Assembly (NCBI GenBank): GCA_023393125.1
Contig: JAEWMQ010000019.1
Location: forward strand, 1-64,000
Length of the DNA stretch: 64,000 nt
Direction of reading: 5' to 3'
Source of the DNA: Bacillota bacterium
Lineage (GTDB): Bacteria; Bacillota; Clostridia; Lachnospirales; Cellulosilyticaceae
The notes under the pieces are model-generated. The model was not told where the DNA came from. It was given only the letters and a program-made list of their open reading frames with translations, and made no database searches. Positions 9,325 to 17,067 of the stretch are shown here, piece after piece. Both the position numbers and the translations under genes were made by a program. Position 1 is the stretch's first letter. Each line of letters starts with the position of its first letter.

Positions 9325-9982
9325 CTATATAACAGTTAATCAGTACTCTAGACCTAAGATAGCTATAAAAGTTGTTAAAGGAGTAGTTATTCATTGGGTT
9401 GCCAATCCTAACTCTTCTGCAGAGGCTAATCGTAATTATTTTGATGGTCTTAAAGTTGGTAAGAAAAATAGTAATGGTAGTATGACTTATGCTAGTGCAC
9501 ATTATATTATAGGACTTGATGGAGAAGTAGTAGCTTGCATACCTGAAAATGAAATGGCCTATCATGCTAGTTCTGCTAATGGTACTCATCTTGGCATAGA
9601 AGTTTGCCACAAAGATTGGGAAGGACAATTTACAACGTCTACTTATGAAACACTAGTAGAACTCATTGCGGATATCTGTCGGCGTTATGAACTTAATCCA
9701 CTTACGGATATCATTAGACACTATGATGTAACGGGTAAGAATTGTCCTAAATATTATGTTTTGCACAACGAAGCATGGATACAGTTAAAGAATGATGTAA
9801 ATAGGCGATTAGAAAAAGAAGATATCACACAAATAACCATTCAGCTTAATGGAAAAGAGAAACAAGTGAGTGCTATTAATATAGAAGAAACTCATTACAT
9901 TAAGCTTCGGGATTTAGCAGATGATCATATAGATATCAGGTATGATAAAGAGAAAAAAATACCTGTTGTAACAATTAAATAG
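9302..9982 (+). CDS. N-acetylmuramoyl-L-alanine amidase (endolysin) with stalk-like C-terminus
   Basis: A 226-residue phage lysin that cleaves the amide bond between MurNAc and the stem peptide. The Amidase_2 fold has zinc ligands His31 (VVIHWVANP), His140 (IIRHYDVTG) and about Cys148 (GKNCPKYY), with the conserved AHYIIGLDGEVV and THLGIEVCH strands. Residues 175-226 (IQLNGKEKQVSAI...YIKLRDLADD) look like one copper-amine-oxidase-N/stalk module, probably for wall binding. ATG 9302 is chosen over GTG 9299 and ATG 9308 because GAAGGA lies about 5 bases upstream; the spacing is not decisive. The gene overlaps the holin and is followed by a strong terminator. Confidence 0.9.
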   Translation: MQMNIQNNYITVNQYSRPKIAIKVVKGVVIHWVANPNSSAEANRNYFDGLKVGKKNSNGSMTYASAHYIIGLDGEVVACIPENEMAYHASSANGTHLGIEVCHKDWEGQFTTSTYETLVELIADICRRYELNPLTDIIRHYDVTGKNCPKYYVLHNEAWIQLKNDVNRRLEKEDITQITIQLNGKEKQVSAINIEETHYIKLRDLADDHIDIRYDKEKKIPVVTIK

Positions 9983-9997
9983 TTGATGATATTTAGG

Positions 9998-10027
9998 GGG
10001 TGGCTCGATGGGTCACCCTGATTTTTT
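9998..10027 (+). terminator. intrinsic terminator of the tail-lysis operon
   Basis: GGGTGGCTC and GGGTCACCC pair over 9 bp (two G-T wobbles) around a 3-base loop and are followed by six T residues at 10022-10027. It separates the late phage genes from the recombinase block. Confidence 0.85.
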
Positions 10028-10048
10028 ATGCCTATAAAGGAGCATATG

Positions 10049-10201
10049 ATGGATTCAATAAATAAGAATGAGATATATTATCAAGCTGCTGTGTGCCTTC
10101 TAAATAAACTCTTACAGCAGGGCCTTATTACAGAGGAAGAATATAAAAAAATAGATGCTCTAAACATTGAGAAATGGAAGCCATTAATAGCTTCTATATA
10201 G
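10049..10201 (+). CDS. SHOCT-like small protein preceding phage recombinases
   Basis: A 50-residue protein. The core ...LLNKLLQQGLITEEEYKKID matches the short C-terminal oligomerisation motif called SHOCT (hydrophobic-L-x-x-G-x-IT-x-EE-F/Y). Tiny SHOCT-like proteins are often found immediately upstream of large serine recombinases in clostridial prophages. AAAGGAG lies about 6 bases before the chosen ATG; an ATG three bases earlier is too close to it. It lies 64 bases upstream of the first recombinase. Its role is unknown, perhaps an accessory or regulatory protein for recombination. Confidence 0.7.
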   Translation: MDSINKNEIYYQAAVCLLNKLLQQGLITEEEYKKIDALNIEKWKPLIASI

Positions 10202-10265
10202 CCTTGATGTTATCTACTATGTACGGTAACATGTCACTACCTTAAAAGAAATGGAGGAAATGCTA

Positions 10266-11864
10266 ATGGCAAAGAAGGTTACAATAATTGAGCCTACTCA
10301 AAAAAACGAAGTAATAGAAGAGGCTAGGCTTAGAGTTTGTGCTTACTGTAGAGTAAGTTCTATGCATGAAGAGCAACAAAATTCTTTTGCTGCCCAAGTT
10401 ACACACTATACTCAATATATTAACAAAAATCCAAATTGGTATTTTGTGGGTATATATGCTGATGTAGGAATAAGTGGAACCAGTAAAGAAAAGAGAACAG
10501 ATTTCATGAGGCTTATTAATGATTGTGAATGTGGATTAATAGATTTAGTTATTACTAAGTCCATATCTAGGTTTGCAAGAAATACGGCAGATTGTATTGA
10601 GGTAGTGAGAAAGCTCAAAGAGATGGGTATAGGAGTGTTTTTCGAGAAAGAGAATATCAATACTCTTTCGGAAGAAAGTGAATTGGTACTTTCGATACTT
10701 TGTTCCATCGCACAAGAGGAAATGATTTCCTTATCAAAAAATATACGATGGGCTAATCAAAGACGATATAGCCAAGGTAAATTTCAAATTGCACCTACTA
10801 AATTTATGGGATATGACGTTGACCCAATTACTAAAAAGCTAATTGTAAACAAGAATGAGGCTGAATTAGTAAAACGTATTTTTAAAGAGTATATAGATGG
10901 AAAAGGAACTGCAGCAGTTGCTAAAACATTGAATGCTGAAGGCATTCCAACTATTACAGGCACTATCTGGTGGGGCTCTACAATAACTCGTATGTTAAAA
11001 AACGAAAAGTATTGTGGGGATGTATTAATGCAGAAAACAATCACTGCAGATGAAATTACCTTTAAAAGAAAAATTAATAGAGGTGAGCAACCTAAATATT
11101 ATATTAAAGACGATCATGAGCCCATCATATCTCGGAAAACTTTTGAGTTGGTACAAAAATTACTAGCTGAACGTTGTCTTTTAAAAGGAATGACGGAAGA
11201 GGTAAAGAGAAAAACAAATAACAGATATCCATTAACAAGTAAAGTAATATGCGGTAAATGTGGCAAGATATATCGGCGAACCATTCAAAACTCCGGTAAA
11301 TCATATGCAAGACCAGCTTGGAATTGTCTGAGTGGACATCATACTGCTGAGAAACCTTGTGGTAATGGTTCTATACATGATGATAAATTAATTCAAATTT
11401 GTATTGGTGTACTCAAAAAGCTCTATTCCAATATAGACACGCTATTAATGCCGTATGCAGATACTCTAAAGGCAATTAACAAATTGGATAATAACCATGA
11501 TATACAAGACTGTGATTTACAAATACAAGAGTTAGTTAAGCAGATGGGCGTTTTAGCAGAACTAGCTTCTAAGGGTACAATTAGCCCCATATTATTTAAC
11601 ACTCAAAACAATGAATTATTAAGTAAAATAAATGAATGTAAAAAGAAAAGGCAACAGGTATCTGATAAGTATTATGCAAGTACAAACAATTTAAAGGATA
11701 CAGAGAGAATAATAGAAAGGCTTAAGAGTACGCAAGGGTTCATTTCAACCTTAGAAAAAGAGTTACTAGATGATATCGTTGATAAAATTATAGTTTATTC
11801 TAGAAAACGTGTAGTCTTTAAATTAATAAATGAAATTGAACTATTAGAAGAAATAGGAGATTAG
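10266..11864 (+). CDS. large serine recombinase, first of three
   Basis: A 532-residue site-specific recombinase of the serine integrase class, which makes double-strand breaks through a phosphoserine linkage to integrate or excise the element. The resolvase domain starts with VCAYCRVSS (nucleophile Ser31) and includes DLVITKSISRFARN. A recombinase domain (IFKEYIDGKGTAAVAKTLN) follows, then a zinc ribbon with CGKCGKIYRR and a later Cys pair, then a coiled-coil helix. ATG 10266 has GGAGG 8 bases upstream and is preferred to ATG 10251, which overlaps that site. The next gene begins four bases after the stop. Confidence 0.93.
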   Translation: MAKKVTIIEPTQKNEVIEEARLRVCAYCRVSSMHEEQQNSFAAQVTHYTQYINKNPNWYFVGIYADVGISGTSKEKRTDFMRLINDCECGLIDLVITKSISRFARNTADCIEVVRKLKEMGIGVFFEKENINTLSEESELVLSILCSIAQEEMISLSKNIRWANQRRYSQGKFQIAPTKFMGYDVDPITKKLIVNKNEAELVKRIFKEYIDGKGTAAVAKTLNAEGIPTITGTIWWGSTITRMLKNEKYCGDVLMQKTITADEITFKRKINRGEQPKYYIKDDHEPIISRKTFELVQKLLAERCLLKGMTEEVKRKTNNRYPLTSKVICGKCGKIYRRTIQNSGKSYARPAWNCLSGHHTAEKPCGNGSIHDDKLIQICIGVLKKLYSNIDTLLMPYADTLKAINKLDNNHDIQDCDLQIQELVKQMGVLAELASKGTISPILFNTQNNELLSKINECKKKRQQVSDKYYASTNNLKDTERIIERLKSTQGFISTLEKELLDDIVDKIIVYSRKRVVFKLINEIELLEEIGD

Positions 11865-11868
11865 GTAT

Positions 11869-12777
11869 ATGAATAAAAATTTTCCTTATGGGTATCAGCC
11901 AAATCAAGATGGTCTGCCAGTTTTAGATACTAACAAAGCACCTTATGTAAAAGTAATATTTGATAAGTATTTAGATGAGGGTTGCCAAATGGATATTATG
12001 AAATGGCTTATAGAGGTAGGCGCAACCCCACCAAGAGTAAATTCTAAATGGGGGCATTCTAGTATAGGCCATATTCTTACAAACAGTAAATATTGCGGAG
12101 AAGATAATTTTCCACAGATTATAACCAAAGAAATATTTTTGGCAGCGCAGAAAAAAAGATATAAGCATAATCGATATTTAAGTTCATATTATAATAATAC
12201 GCCTTATACAAGAAGAAAAAAGTATGATTTTACTGGAAAAGTTATTTGTAGTCAATGTAATAAAACTCTTACAAGTAATATGCTTGGTAACAAGAATGCT
12301 ACTAAAAAGCAGGTATGGCAATGTGGTAATTATATTACCAACGGAAAGGTTAATTGTAAGATTATGATAGAAAACAATAAGTTAGAGCAACATTTTGTAG
12401 ATATCCTTAAAGAGTTACATGAAAAATTCGAATTACTTGTAAAGAAGGTAGAACGAATTGAGAGGCCTAAGACAAACAATGAAATTATAGGGCTGGATCT
12501 TCAAATAAAAGGCAAATTAGAAGAAATCAATCCAAACAGAGAAGTAATACTAGAGCTATTAAATAAACGCACATCTGCAATGTGGAGTATTGCAGTAGTA
12601 GATGATTTTGAACACCGTACTTTTAAGTTAAGAGAGTTATTAAATTCTTTATCCGAAACACCTGAATATTTTGATGGAGATATATTTAATAGTACTATAA
12701 AACAAGTCACTTTATACCCTACAGGTAAAGTGGCTTTTATTTTTTTAAATGGACTAACTATTGAAAGAACTATATAG
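11869..12777 (+). CDS. recombinase-like protein lacking the catalytic domain
   Basis: A 302-residue protein that begins directly in the DNA-binding recombinase domain (YGYQPNQDG..., IFDKYLDEGCQMDIMKWL). It continues into a zinc ribbon (CSQCNKTLTSNM with a second Cys pair QCGNYITNGKVNC) and a C-terminal helical region. No resolvase domain and no nucleophilic serine are present. It starts 4 bases after the previous stop and has a clean full-length frame, so it looks like a genuine accessory subunit and not a fresh deletion. Such a protein could bind att sites or heterodimerise with the flanking recombinases. That role is inference. Confidence 0.82.
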   Translation: MNKNFPYGYQPNQDGLPVLDTNKAPYVKVIFDKYLDEGCQMDIMKWLIEVGATPPRVNSKWGHSSIGHILTNSKYCGEDNFPQIITKEIFLAAQKKRYKHNRYLSSYYNNTPYTRRKKYDFTGKVICSQCNKTLTSNMLGNKNATKKQVWQCGNYITNGKVNCKIMIENNKLEQHFVDILKELHEKFELLVKKVERIERPKTNNEIIGLDLQIKGKLEEINPNREVILELLNKRTSAMWSIAVVDDFEHRTFKLRELLNSLSETPEYFDGDIFNSTIKQVTLYPTGKVAFIFLNGLTIERTI

Positions 12778-12804
12778 ATTACAACCAGAGAAAGGGCATG
12801 TTAC

Positions 12805-14400
12805 ATGACAAGGAATGTAGCGGTTATACCTGCTAGACCAGTTTTTGAAATCTCAGGAAGACAAGAAACAGCTAAACTTAAGGTCTGTGCTTACTGTAGA
12901 GTAAGTACGGATAATGAGGAACAACTTACAAGTTATCAAGCACAGGTTAGCCATTATTCAGAGTTTATAGCACAAAATCCGAGCTGGGAATTTGCAGGCA
13001 TTTATGCAGATGAAGGTATTAGTGGAACAAGCACTAAGAATAGAACACAATTTAACCAAATGATAGAAGATTGTAAGGCTCATAAAATAGACTTGGTACT
13101 CACCAAATCTATTTCTCGATTTGCTAGAAATACCTTGGATTGCTTAAAGTATATTAGACTACTAAAAGAATATAAAATAGCGGTCTTTTTTGAAAAAGAG
13201 AATGTGAATACGCTAGACTCTAAAGGCGAATTTCTTCTTACGTTACTTTCGTCCCTCGCGCAAGAAGAGAGCCGCTCAGTCTCAAGTAATACGCGGTGGG
13301 GGATAGCCCATAAGTTCCAACAGGGAGAAATAATGCTTAACTATACGCAGTTCATGGGATACACAAAAGATGAGCAAGGCAACCTAGTTATAGTTCCCAA
13401 GGAAGCTAAAATTATTAAACGAATTTATAGAGATTACCTAGAAGGTAAAAGTGCAAAGCAAATAGCTAAAGAACTTACCAAAGATAGAGTTACGCCACCA
13501 GGTGGAGGAAAGAAGTGGTTTGATTCAACGATATTAAGTATTTTACGAAATGAAAAGTATTATGGTGATGCCATTCTTCAAAAAAGCTACACTGAAGATT
13601 TCCTTACAAAAAAGAGAATAAAAAATACTGGTCAGCTTCCTCTATACTATGTAGAAAATAGCCATCCAGGAATTGTGACAAAAGAAGTGTTCATGAAGGT
13701 ACAGGAAGAAATATTAAGGCGCAACAACCTACCAGGTGCTTCAAAAGGTGGAACCATGACTTATCAATCCAAGTTCGCCTTGGCTCACCGAATAGTATGT
13801 AGCGAATGCGGTACAACTTTTAGGAGATGTACTTGGACATATACAGGAGAAAAGATACGGGTATGGCGATGTGGTAAACGGATAGCAACTGGTGGTAAAG
13901 AATGCAAAGCAGAAGCAATATATGAAACTGATCTACAATCAGCATTTATAAAGGTAATGAATGAGTTGGTCCAAAATCAAGAAGAGTTTATTGGGCCACT
14001 GCTAGAAAATATTGATAAGGTGCTAGAGCAGCAGCTAAAGAACAAGGATAAAATAGAAACACGGATTGCAGAGTTATCAGAAATACTGACAAGACTAGTA
14101 GAAAGTCAATCTCGGATGAGGCCAACAACTAATATCTCTGGAGAGGAGTATATTAATATTTCTAACGAGTATAATGAGCTGGTTAAGCAGCAAGACGAGA
14201 TGCTAGCAAAGGAAAAGGAATGCACAATGCGGAAGTTGCAGATAAAAGAACTGGTGGAAGTGCTGATGAATAAAGGAGAGGTAATAACAGAGTATGATGA
14301 TAAGATACTACGCCAATTGATAGAACGGATATATGCCCTGTCAGATAAGGAGATACGGTTCGAGTTTAAATGTGGGATAGAAATACAGAAGAGTTTATAA
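12805..14400 (+). CDS. large serine recombinase, third of three
   Basis: A 531-residue serine integrase with VCAYCRVSTDNEEQ (nucleophile Ser34), LTKSISRFARNT, a recombinase domain (IYRDYLEGKSAKQIAKEL), and a zinc ribbon (CSECGTTFRRC ... WRCGKRIATGGKEC). A long C-terminal coiled coil follows. AAAGGG lies about 9 bases upstream of the ATG. It is clearly related to the truncated recombinase at 20575-21528: both contain FMGY/FLGY, QGNL and the LLQK/LQKSYT..FL segments. It is probably co-expressed with the two upstream recombinases. The element's att sites could not be placed. Confidence 0.92.
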   Translation: MTRNVAVIPARPVFEISGRQETAKLKVCAYCRVSTDNEEQLTSYQAQVSHYSEFIAQNPSWEFAGIYADEGISGTSTKNRTQFNQMIEDCKAHKIDLVLTKSISRFARNTLDCLKYIRLLKEYKIAVFFEKENVNTLDSKGEFLLTLLSSLAQEESRSVSSNTRWGIAHKFQQGEIMLNYTQFMGYTKDEQGNLVIVPKEAKIIKRIYRDYLEGKSAKQIAKELTKDRVTPPGGGKKWFDSTILSILRNEKYYGDAILQKSYTEDFLTKKRIKNTGQLPLYYVENSHPGIVTKEVFMKVQEEILRRNNLPGASKGGTMTYQSKFALAHRIVCSECGTTFRRCTWTYTGEKIRVWRCGKRIATGGKECKAEAIYETDLQSAFIKVMNELVQNQEEFIGPLLENIDKVLEQQLKNKDKIETRIAELSEILTRLVESQSRMRPTTNISGEEYINISNEYNELVKQQDEMLAKEKECTMRKLQIKELVEVLMNKGEVITEYDDKILRQLIERIYALSDKEIRFEFKCGIEIQKSL

Positions 14401-14406
14401 GAATCT

Positions 14407-14434
14407 TAGAGGTTAACTTAATAATTAGCCTCTA
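14407..14434 (+). terminator. hairpin after the recombinase operon
   Basis: TAGAGGTTAA and TTAGCCTCTA pair over 10 bp with one wobble around an 8-base loop, 7 bases after the recombinase stop. No T run follows, so termination would be weak; it could be an mRNA 3' stabiliser. Confidence 0.45.
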
Positions 14435-14455
14435 GATACATACGTATACAAAAAT

Positions 14456-14485
14456 CAGACAAAACCAGATAATTAATGCTATAAT
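14456..14485 (+). promoter_or_regulatory. probable promoter of the nuclease operon
   Basis: CAGACA (14456-14461) and a perfect TATAAT (14480-14485) are separated by 18 bases. The first gene starts 35 bases after the -10 box with GGGGTGAGG as ribosome-binding region. The -35 is only a 4/6 match. Confidence 0.5.
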
Positions 14486-14519
14486 AATATAAAATCAATC
14501 TAAAGGGGTGAGGTAAGTA

Positions 14520-14942
14520 ATGAAAAATATTATACTGATATCTTGTGTAAGTAAAAAGAAGGACTTTAAAACTAAAGCGCGTAATTTATACGATAGTCCT
14601 TTATTTAAAGGAGCATTGGCATATGCAGAAAAACTTAGTCCAGATAGCATATATATACTATCTGCCTTATATGGAGTGGTAGGTCTAGAGGAGAGTATTG
14701 AGCCTTACAATAAAACTTTAAATAGCATGGGTGTAAAAGATAAAAGAGCATGGGCCAAACAAGTAATTAGCCAGTTAGAGAAAAAAGGAGTAGACTTAAA
14801 AAAAGATAAAGTAATTTTTTTAGCCGGTAACGAATACAGAAAGTATTTAGTTGATAGTATTAAAAATTATGAAGTACCTATGGAGGGTCTACCTATCGGA
14901 AAACAACTACAGTTCCTAAAGGAGAGATTAAATAATGGATAA
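14520..14942 (+). CDS. DUF6884-family protein
   Basis: A 140-residue soluble protein. It begins with a hydrophobic strand and ISCVSKKKDFKTKARNLYDS, continues with YILSALYGVVG and EPYNKTLNSMG, and carries VIFLAGNEYRKYL near the end. This succession (SCxxxK...ARxLYxSxLF...ILSAxYGLV...EPYxxTL) is what I know as DUF6884, a family of unknown activity found in phage and defence contexts. The stop overlaps the next start by 8 bases, so both proteins are made from one message. Low GC and position just outside the recombinase block suggest horizontally acquired cargo. Confidence 0.78.
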   Translation: MKNIILISCVSKKKDFKTKARNLYDSPLFKGALAYAEKLSPDSIYILSALYGVVGLEESIEPYNKTLNSMGVKDKRAWAKQVISQLEKKGVDLKKDKVIFLAGNEYRKYLVDSIKNYEVPMEGLPIGKQLQFLKERLNNG

Positions 14943-15585
14943 TAGATGTGAAATATTACATAAAGAATTAAGAAAGTTACCTAGATACAGCTTCCCTTTT
15001 GAAAAGAAAGACATTCCCAACAATGGTATATATGTATTATTTCAAAAAGGTGAGATAGCTCATGGTGGAGATAGAATAGTAAGGATTGGTACACACACTG
15101 GCATTAATCAACTACCCTCTAGATTAAAACAGCACTTTGTCAATCCTAATAAAGATAGAAGTATATTTAGAAAAAATATAGGCAGATGCCTATTAAATAT
15201 GCGTCAAGATTCCTATCTTGAAAAATGGGAACTTGATTTGACACCAGCTGAGAATAAAAGGAAGTATTCACATCTGATAGATAAAGCATATCAAGATACT
15301 ATTGAAGATGAAATAACTAAGTATATCCATGAAGAATTTAGTTTTGTTATTATACCTATTGAAACAAAAGAGCAGAGGCTTTTATTTGAGAAAAGATTAA
15401 TATCACAAATTTCTTTATGTAATAAATGTACTGCAAGTAGCAACTGGTTAGGGATGTATTCTCCTAATCACAAAATTGTAGAGTCTGGACTTTGGCAAGT
15501 GAATGAACTCTATAAGGAACCGTTCGGTAATATTGAGTTTGATGAATTTATAAAGCTAGTCCGAAGAGTAATAGTGAAAGAATAA
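14935..15585 (+). CDS. GIY-YIG nuclease-like protein
   Basis: A 216-residue protein. NNGIYVLFQKGE followed by RIVRIGTHTGINQLPSRLKQHF fits a GIY-YIG fold: the two short strands GIY and RIG replace the name motif, and an Arg (SRL) and His follow. The later conserved block WLGMYSPNHKIVESGLWQVNEL is characteristic of a subgroup usually annotated as GIY-YIG family protein. Enzymes of this fold cut DNA with a single metal-binding Glu. The gene overlaps the DUF6884 gene by 8 bases, and this pairing is one I recall from other genomes. The next gene originally began about 70 bases downstream. Substrate is unknown; a defence or mobile-element function is inferred. Confidence 0.72.
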   Translation: MDNRCEILHKELRKLPRYSFPFEKKDIPNNGIYVLFQKGEIAHGGDRIVRIGTHTGINQLPSRLKQHFVNPNKDRSIFRKNIGRCLLNMRQDSYLEKWELDLTPAENKRKYSHLIDKAYQDTIEDEITKYIHEEFSFVIIPIETKEQRLLFEKRLISQISLCNKCTASSNWLGMYSPNHKIVESGLWQVNELYKEPFGNIEFDEFIKLVRRVIVKE

Positions 15586-15654
15586 ATTCACTATATTAAG
15601 GCATTATATAAACTCTTAAGAGGGAGTTATTATACTTAGAAATGAGCGATAAAA

Positions 15655-15672
15655 ATGAAAAAAAAGAAAAAT
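15655..15672 (+). pseudogene. 5' stub of the nuclease gene cut off by the ISL3 element
   Basis: ATG plus five codons (M-K-K-K-N-type) end exactly at the left edge of the IS. Removing 15673-17043 (the IS and one 8-bp duplication) joins this stub in frame to the open frame that continues to 19404 and restores a protein of about 792 residues. The start codon has no strong Shine-Dalgarno; GAG at 15644 is the nearest match. An alternative ATG at 15642 runs into a stop after the junction. Confidence 0.75.
15665..15672 (+). repeat. left target-site duplication of the ISL3 element
   Basis: The 8 bases AGAAAAAT directly precede the IS left end and are repeated exactly after its right end (17036-17043). 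Eight-base duplications are normal for ISL3-family elements. Confidence 0.9.
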
Positions 15673-17035
15673 GGCTCTATGTCAATAGTTGGGGTATCCC
15701 AAGTATGATGATTTAGAAGCAGTTAAGAAGATTTTTTAAAATCTATCTTAGCTGCTTTTTTTATTACACATATGTAGTATCCTACTTCTAAATCTTTCAA
15801 AGTTACGATAACCATATGCATTACGTTTGAGAACTTTGATTTTGTTGTTTATACCTTCTGTATAACCATTTGTATAGGGTGTGGTGAATGAATTAAGGAT
15901 GCCACTTATCCAGTTATTCATTGTTTGAGCAGCTGTAACAAAGCGCGGTAAACCACTATTTTCAGCAGAAATAACCCACTTTGTGAGTCGTTCTTTAGCT
16001 GTATTATAATCCTCTGATGCCATTACCTCATAAAAACTTTCTTTAAGTAAATATGCATTAGATAGTTTTTCACTTGTATAAAGCATGACATTAAGTCTTT
16101 GTTTTTGATCATTATTTAAGTTATGATAGTGTTTAATGAGTAGAGATTTAGAGCGCTTAAAGTATTTTCTTCGATAATCACAAAAGTCTTTTTGTACTTC
16201 TTTACGAACAGCTTCAAAAGCCCATAAAACTTGTCTGGCATAATGATATTTATCCACGACATAAGTTGCAGAGGGGAAAATTTCACGGGATAAGTCACGA
16301 TAAGTAGGCCACATATCACTAATAAAGATAGAGGTTTGAGATGTATTAAACTTCAATAGATATGAAGCTAAGTGCGTTTTATATCTATTAGGCAAAATAT
16401 CTAGAACTCTATGATTTTCAGGATCAGTAATAATACACTGATACTTTTCGTGATCAGTATTTCCTTTAAACTCATCAATAGCTAAAACTTTAGGTAAAGA
16501 AGATAGCGAGTAGGAAAGTTTGTCAAAAATCCTAACAACAGTAGAAGTAGACAAACTAACATGCTGAGCAACACTCTTAAAAGAAAGAGTGGAAGCTAAT
16601 TGAGATAAAACATAAAGAATTAAGCGTGAGGTCATGCGATGATAGCGAGGAAGAAAGTCGATGCTTTCATAGAAACGCTTACCACAAGATGGACAAACAT
16701 ATCTTCTTTTTCTAAGAAGAAGGAGTGTATGCGAACCAAAGGAAGGAATATCTTTGATTTTTTGCTTGCGATAATCATGAATACGTTGTGTAGACTGGCC
16801 ACAGCAAGGGCAAGTGTGAAGTTTACGTTGCATTTCAATTTCAAAGATGGTTTTATTTTCAGCATGAATAATATCTTTTATTAAAACACCTGATAGATTA
16901 AGAAGTTTTTGGGAATAATAAAAAGAGAGCATAGTCGACAACCTTTCTATAAGTATTGAGTCATACTTAGGATTGTTGAAAATGCTCTTTTATTATGCAA
17001 TCATTTTTTCAGACCCCAACATTTATTGTAGAGCC
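15673..17035 (-). mobile_element. ISL3-family insertion sequence, complete
   Basis: A 1363-bp element. The ends share GGCTCTA...GTTGGGGT in inverted orientation (17 of 23 positions identical), a form typical of ISL3 ends. It carries one transposase on the minus strand and is flanked by perfect AGAAAAAT duplications. Its intact frame, intact ends and unmutated duplication indicate a recent insertion. It lies at codon 6/7 of a nuclease-like gene, antisense to it. Confidence 0.95.
15748..16941 (-). CDS. ISL3-family transposase
   Basis: A 397-residue DDE transposase. The N-terminus has a zinc-finger pair, CPCCGQ and CPSCGKRF. An HTH-like region (SFKSVAQHVSLSTSTVVRIF) follows, then the DDE core: VLAIDEFKG (first Asp), FISDMWPTY (second Asp) and GYTEGINNKIK (Glu). 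Length and motif order are normal for ISL3. The frame is undamaged, so the element may be active. It is the only gene of the IS. Confidence 0.95.
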   Translation of the reverse strand: MSTMLSFYYSQKLLNLSGVLIKDIIHAENKTIFEIEMQRKLHTCPCCGQSTQRIHDYRKQKIKDIPSFGSHTLLLLRKRRYVCPSCGKRFYESIDFLPRYHRMTSRLILYVLSQLASTLSFKSVAQHVSLSTSTVVRIFDKLSYSLSSLPKVLAIDEFKGNTDHEKYQCIITDPENHRVLDILPNRYKTHLASYLLKFNTSQTSIFISDMWPTYRDLSREIFPSATYVVDKYHYARQVLWAFEAVRKEVQKDFCDYRRKYFKRSKSLLIKHYHNLNNDQKQRLNVMLYTSEKLSNAYLLKESFYEVMASEDYNTAKERLTKWVISAENSGLPRFVTAAQTMNNWISGILNSFTTPYTNGYTEGINNKIKVLKRNAYGYRNFERFRSRILHMCNKKSS

Positions 17036-17043
17036 AGAAAAAT
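17036..17043 (+). repeat. right target-site duplication of the ISL3 element
   Basis: AGAAAAAT, identical to 15665-15672, directly abuts the IS right end. Confidence 0.9.
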
Positions 17044-17067
17044 AATAAAAGCTATAAGCAAGGACAC

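Noticed and set aside
9287..9628. Minus-strand open frame opposite the amidase
   Set aside because: It lies wholly antisense to a well-supported zinc amidase, has no ribosome-binding site and shows no domain; it is a shadow frame.
11869..12777. Middle recombinase as a frameshift or sequencing artefact
   Set aside because: The preceding gene is complete with its own stop and the middle gene has its own start; no resolvase-domain sequence exists between them.
3274..14455. Prophage att sites
   Set aside because: I looked for a direct repeat flanking the recombinase and tail block but found none that I could defend; serine integrase cores are too short to call by eye.
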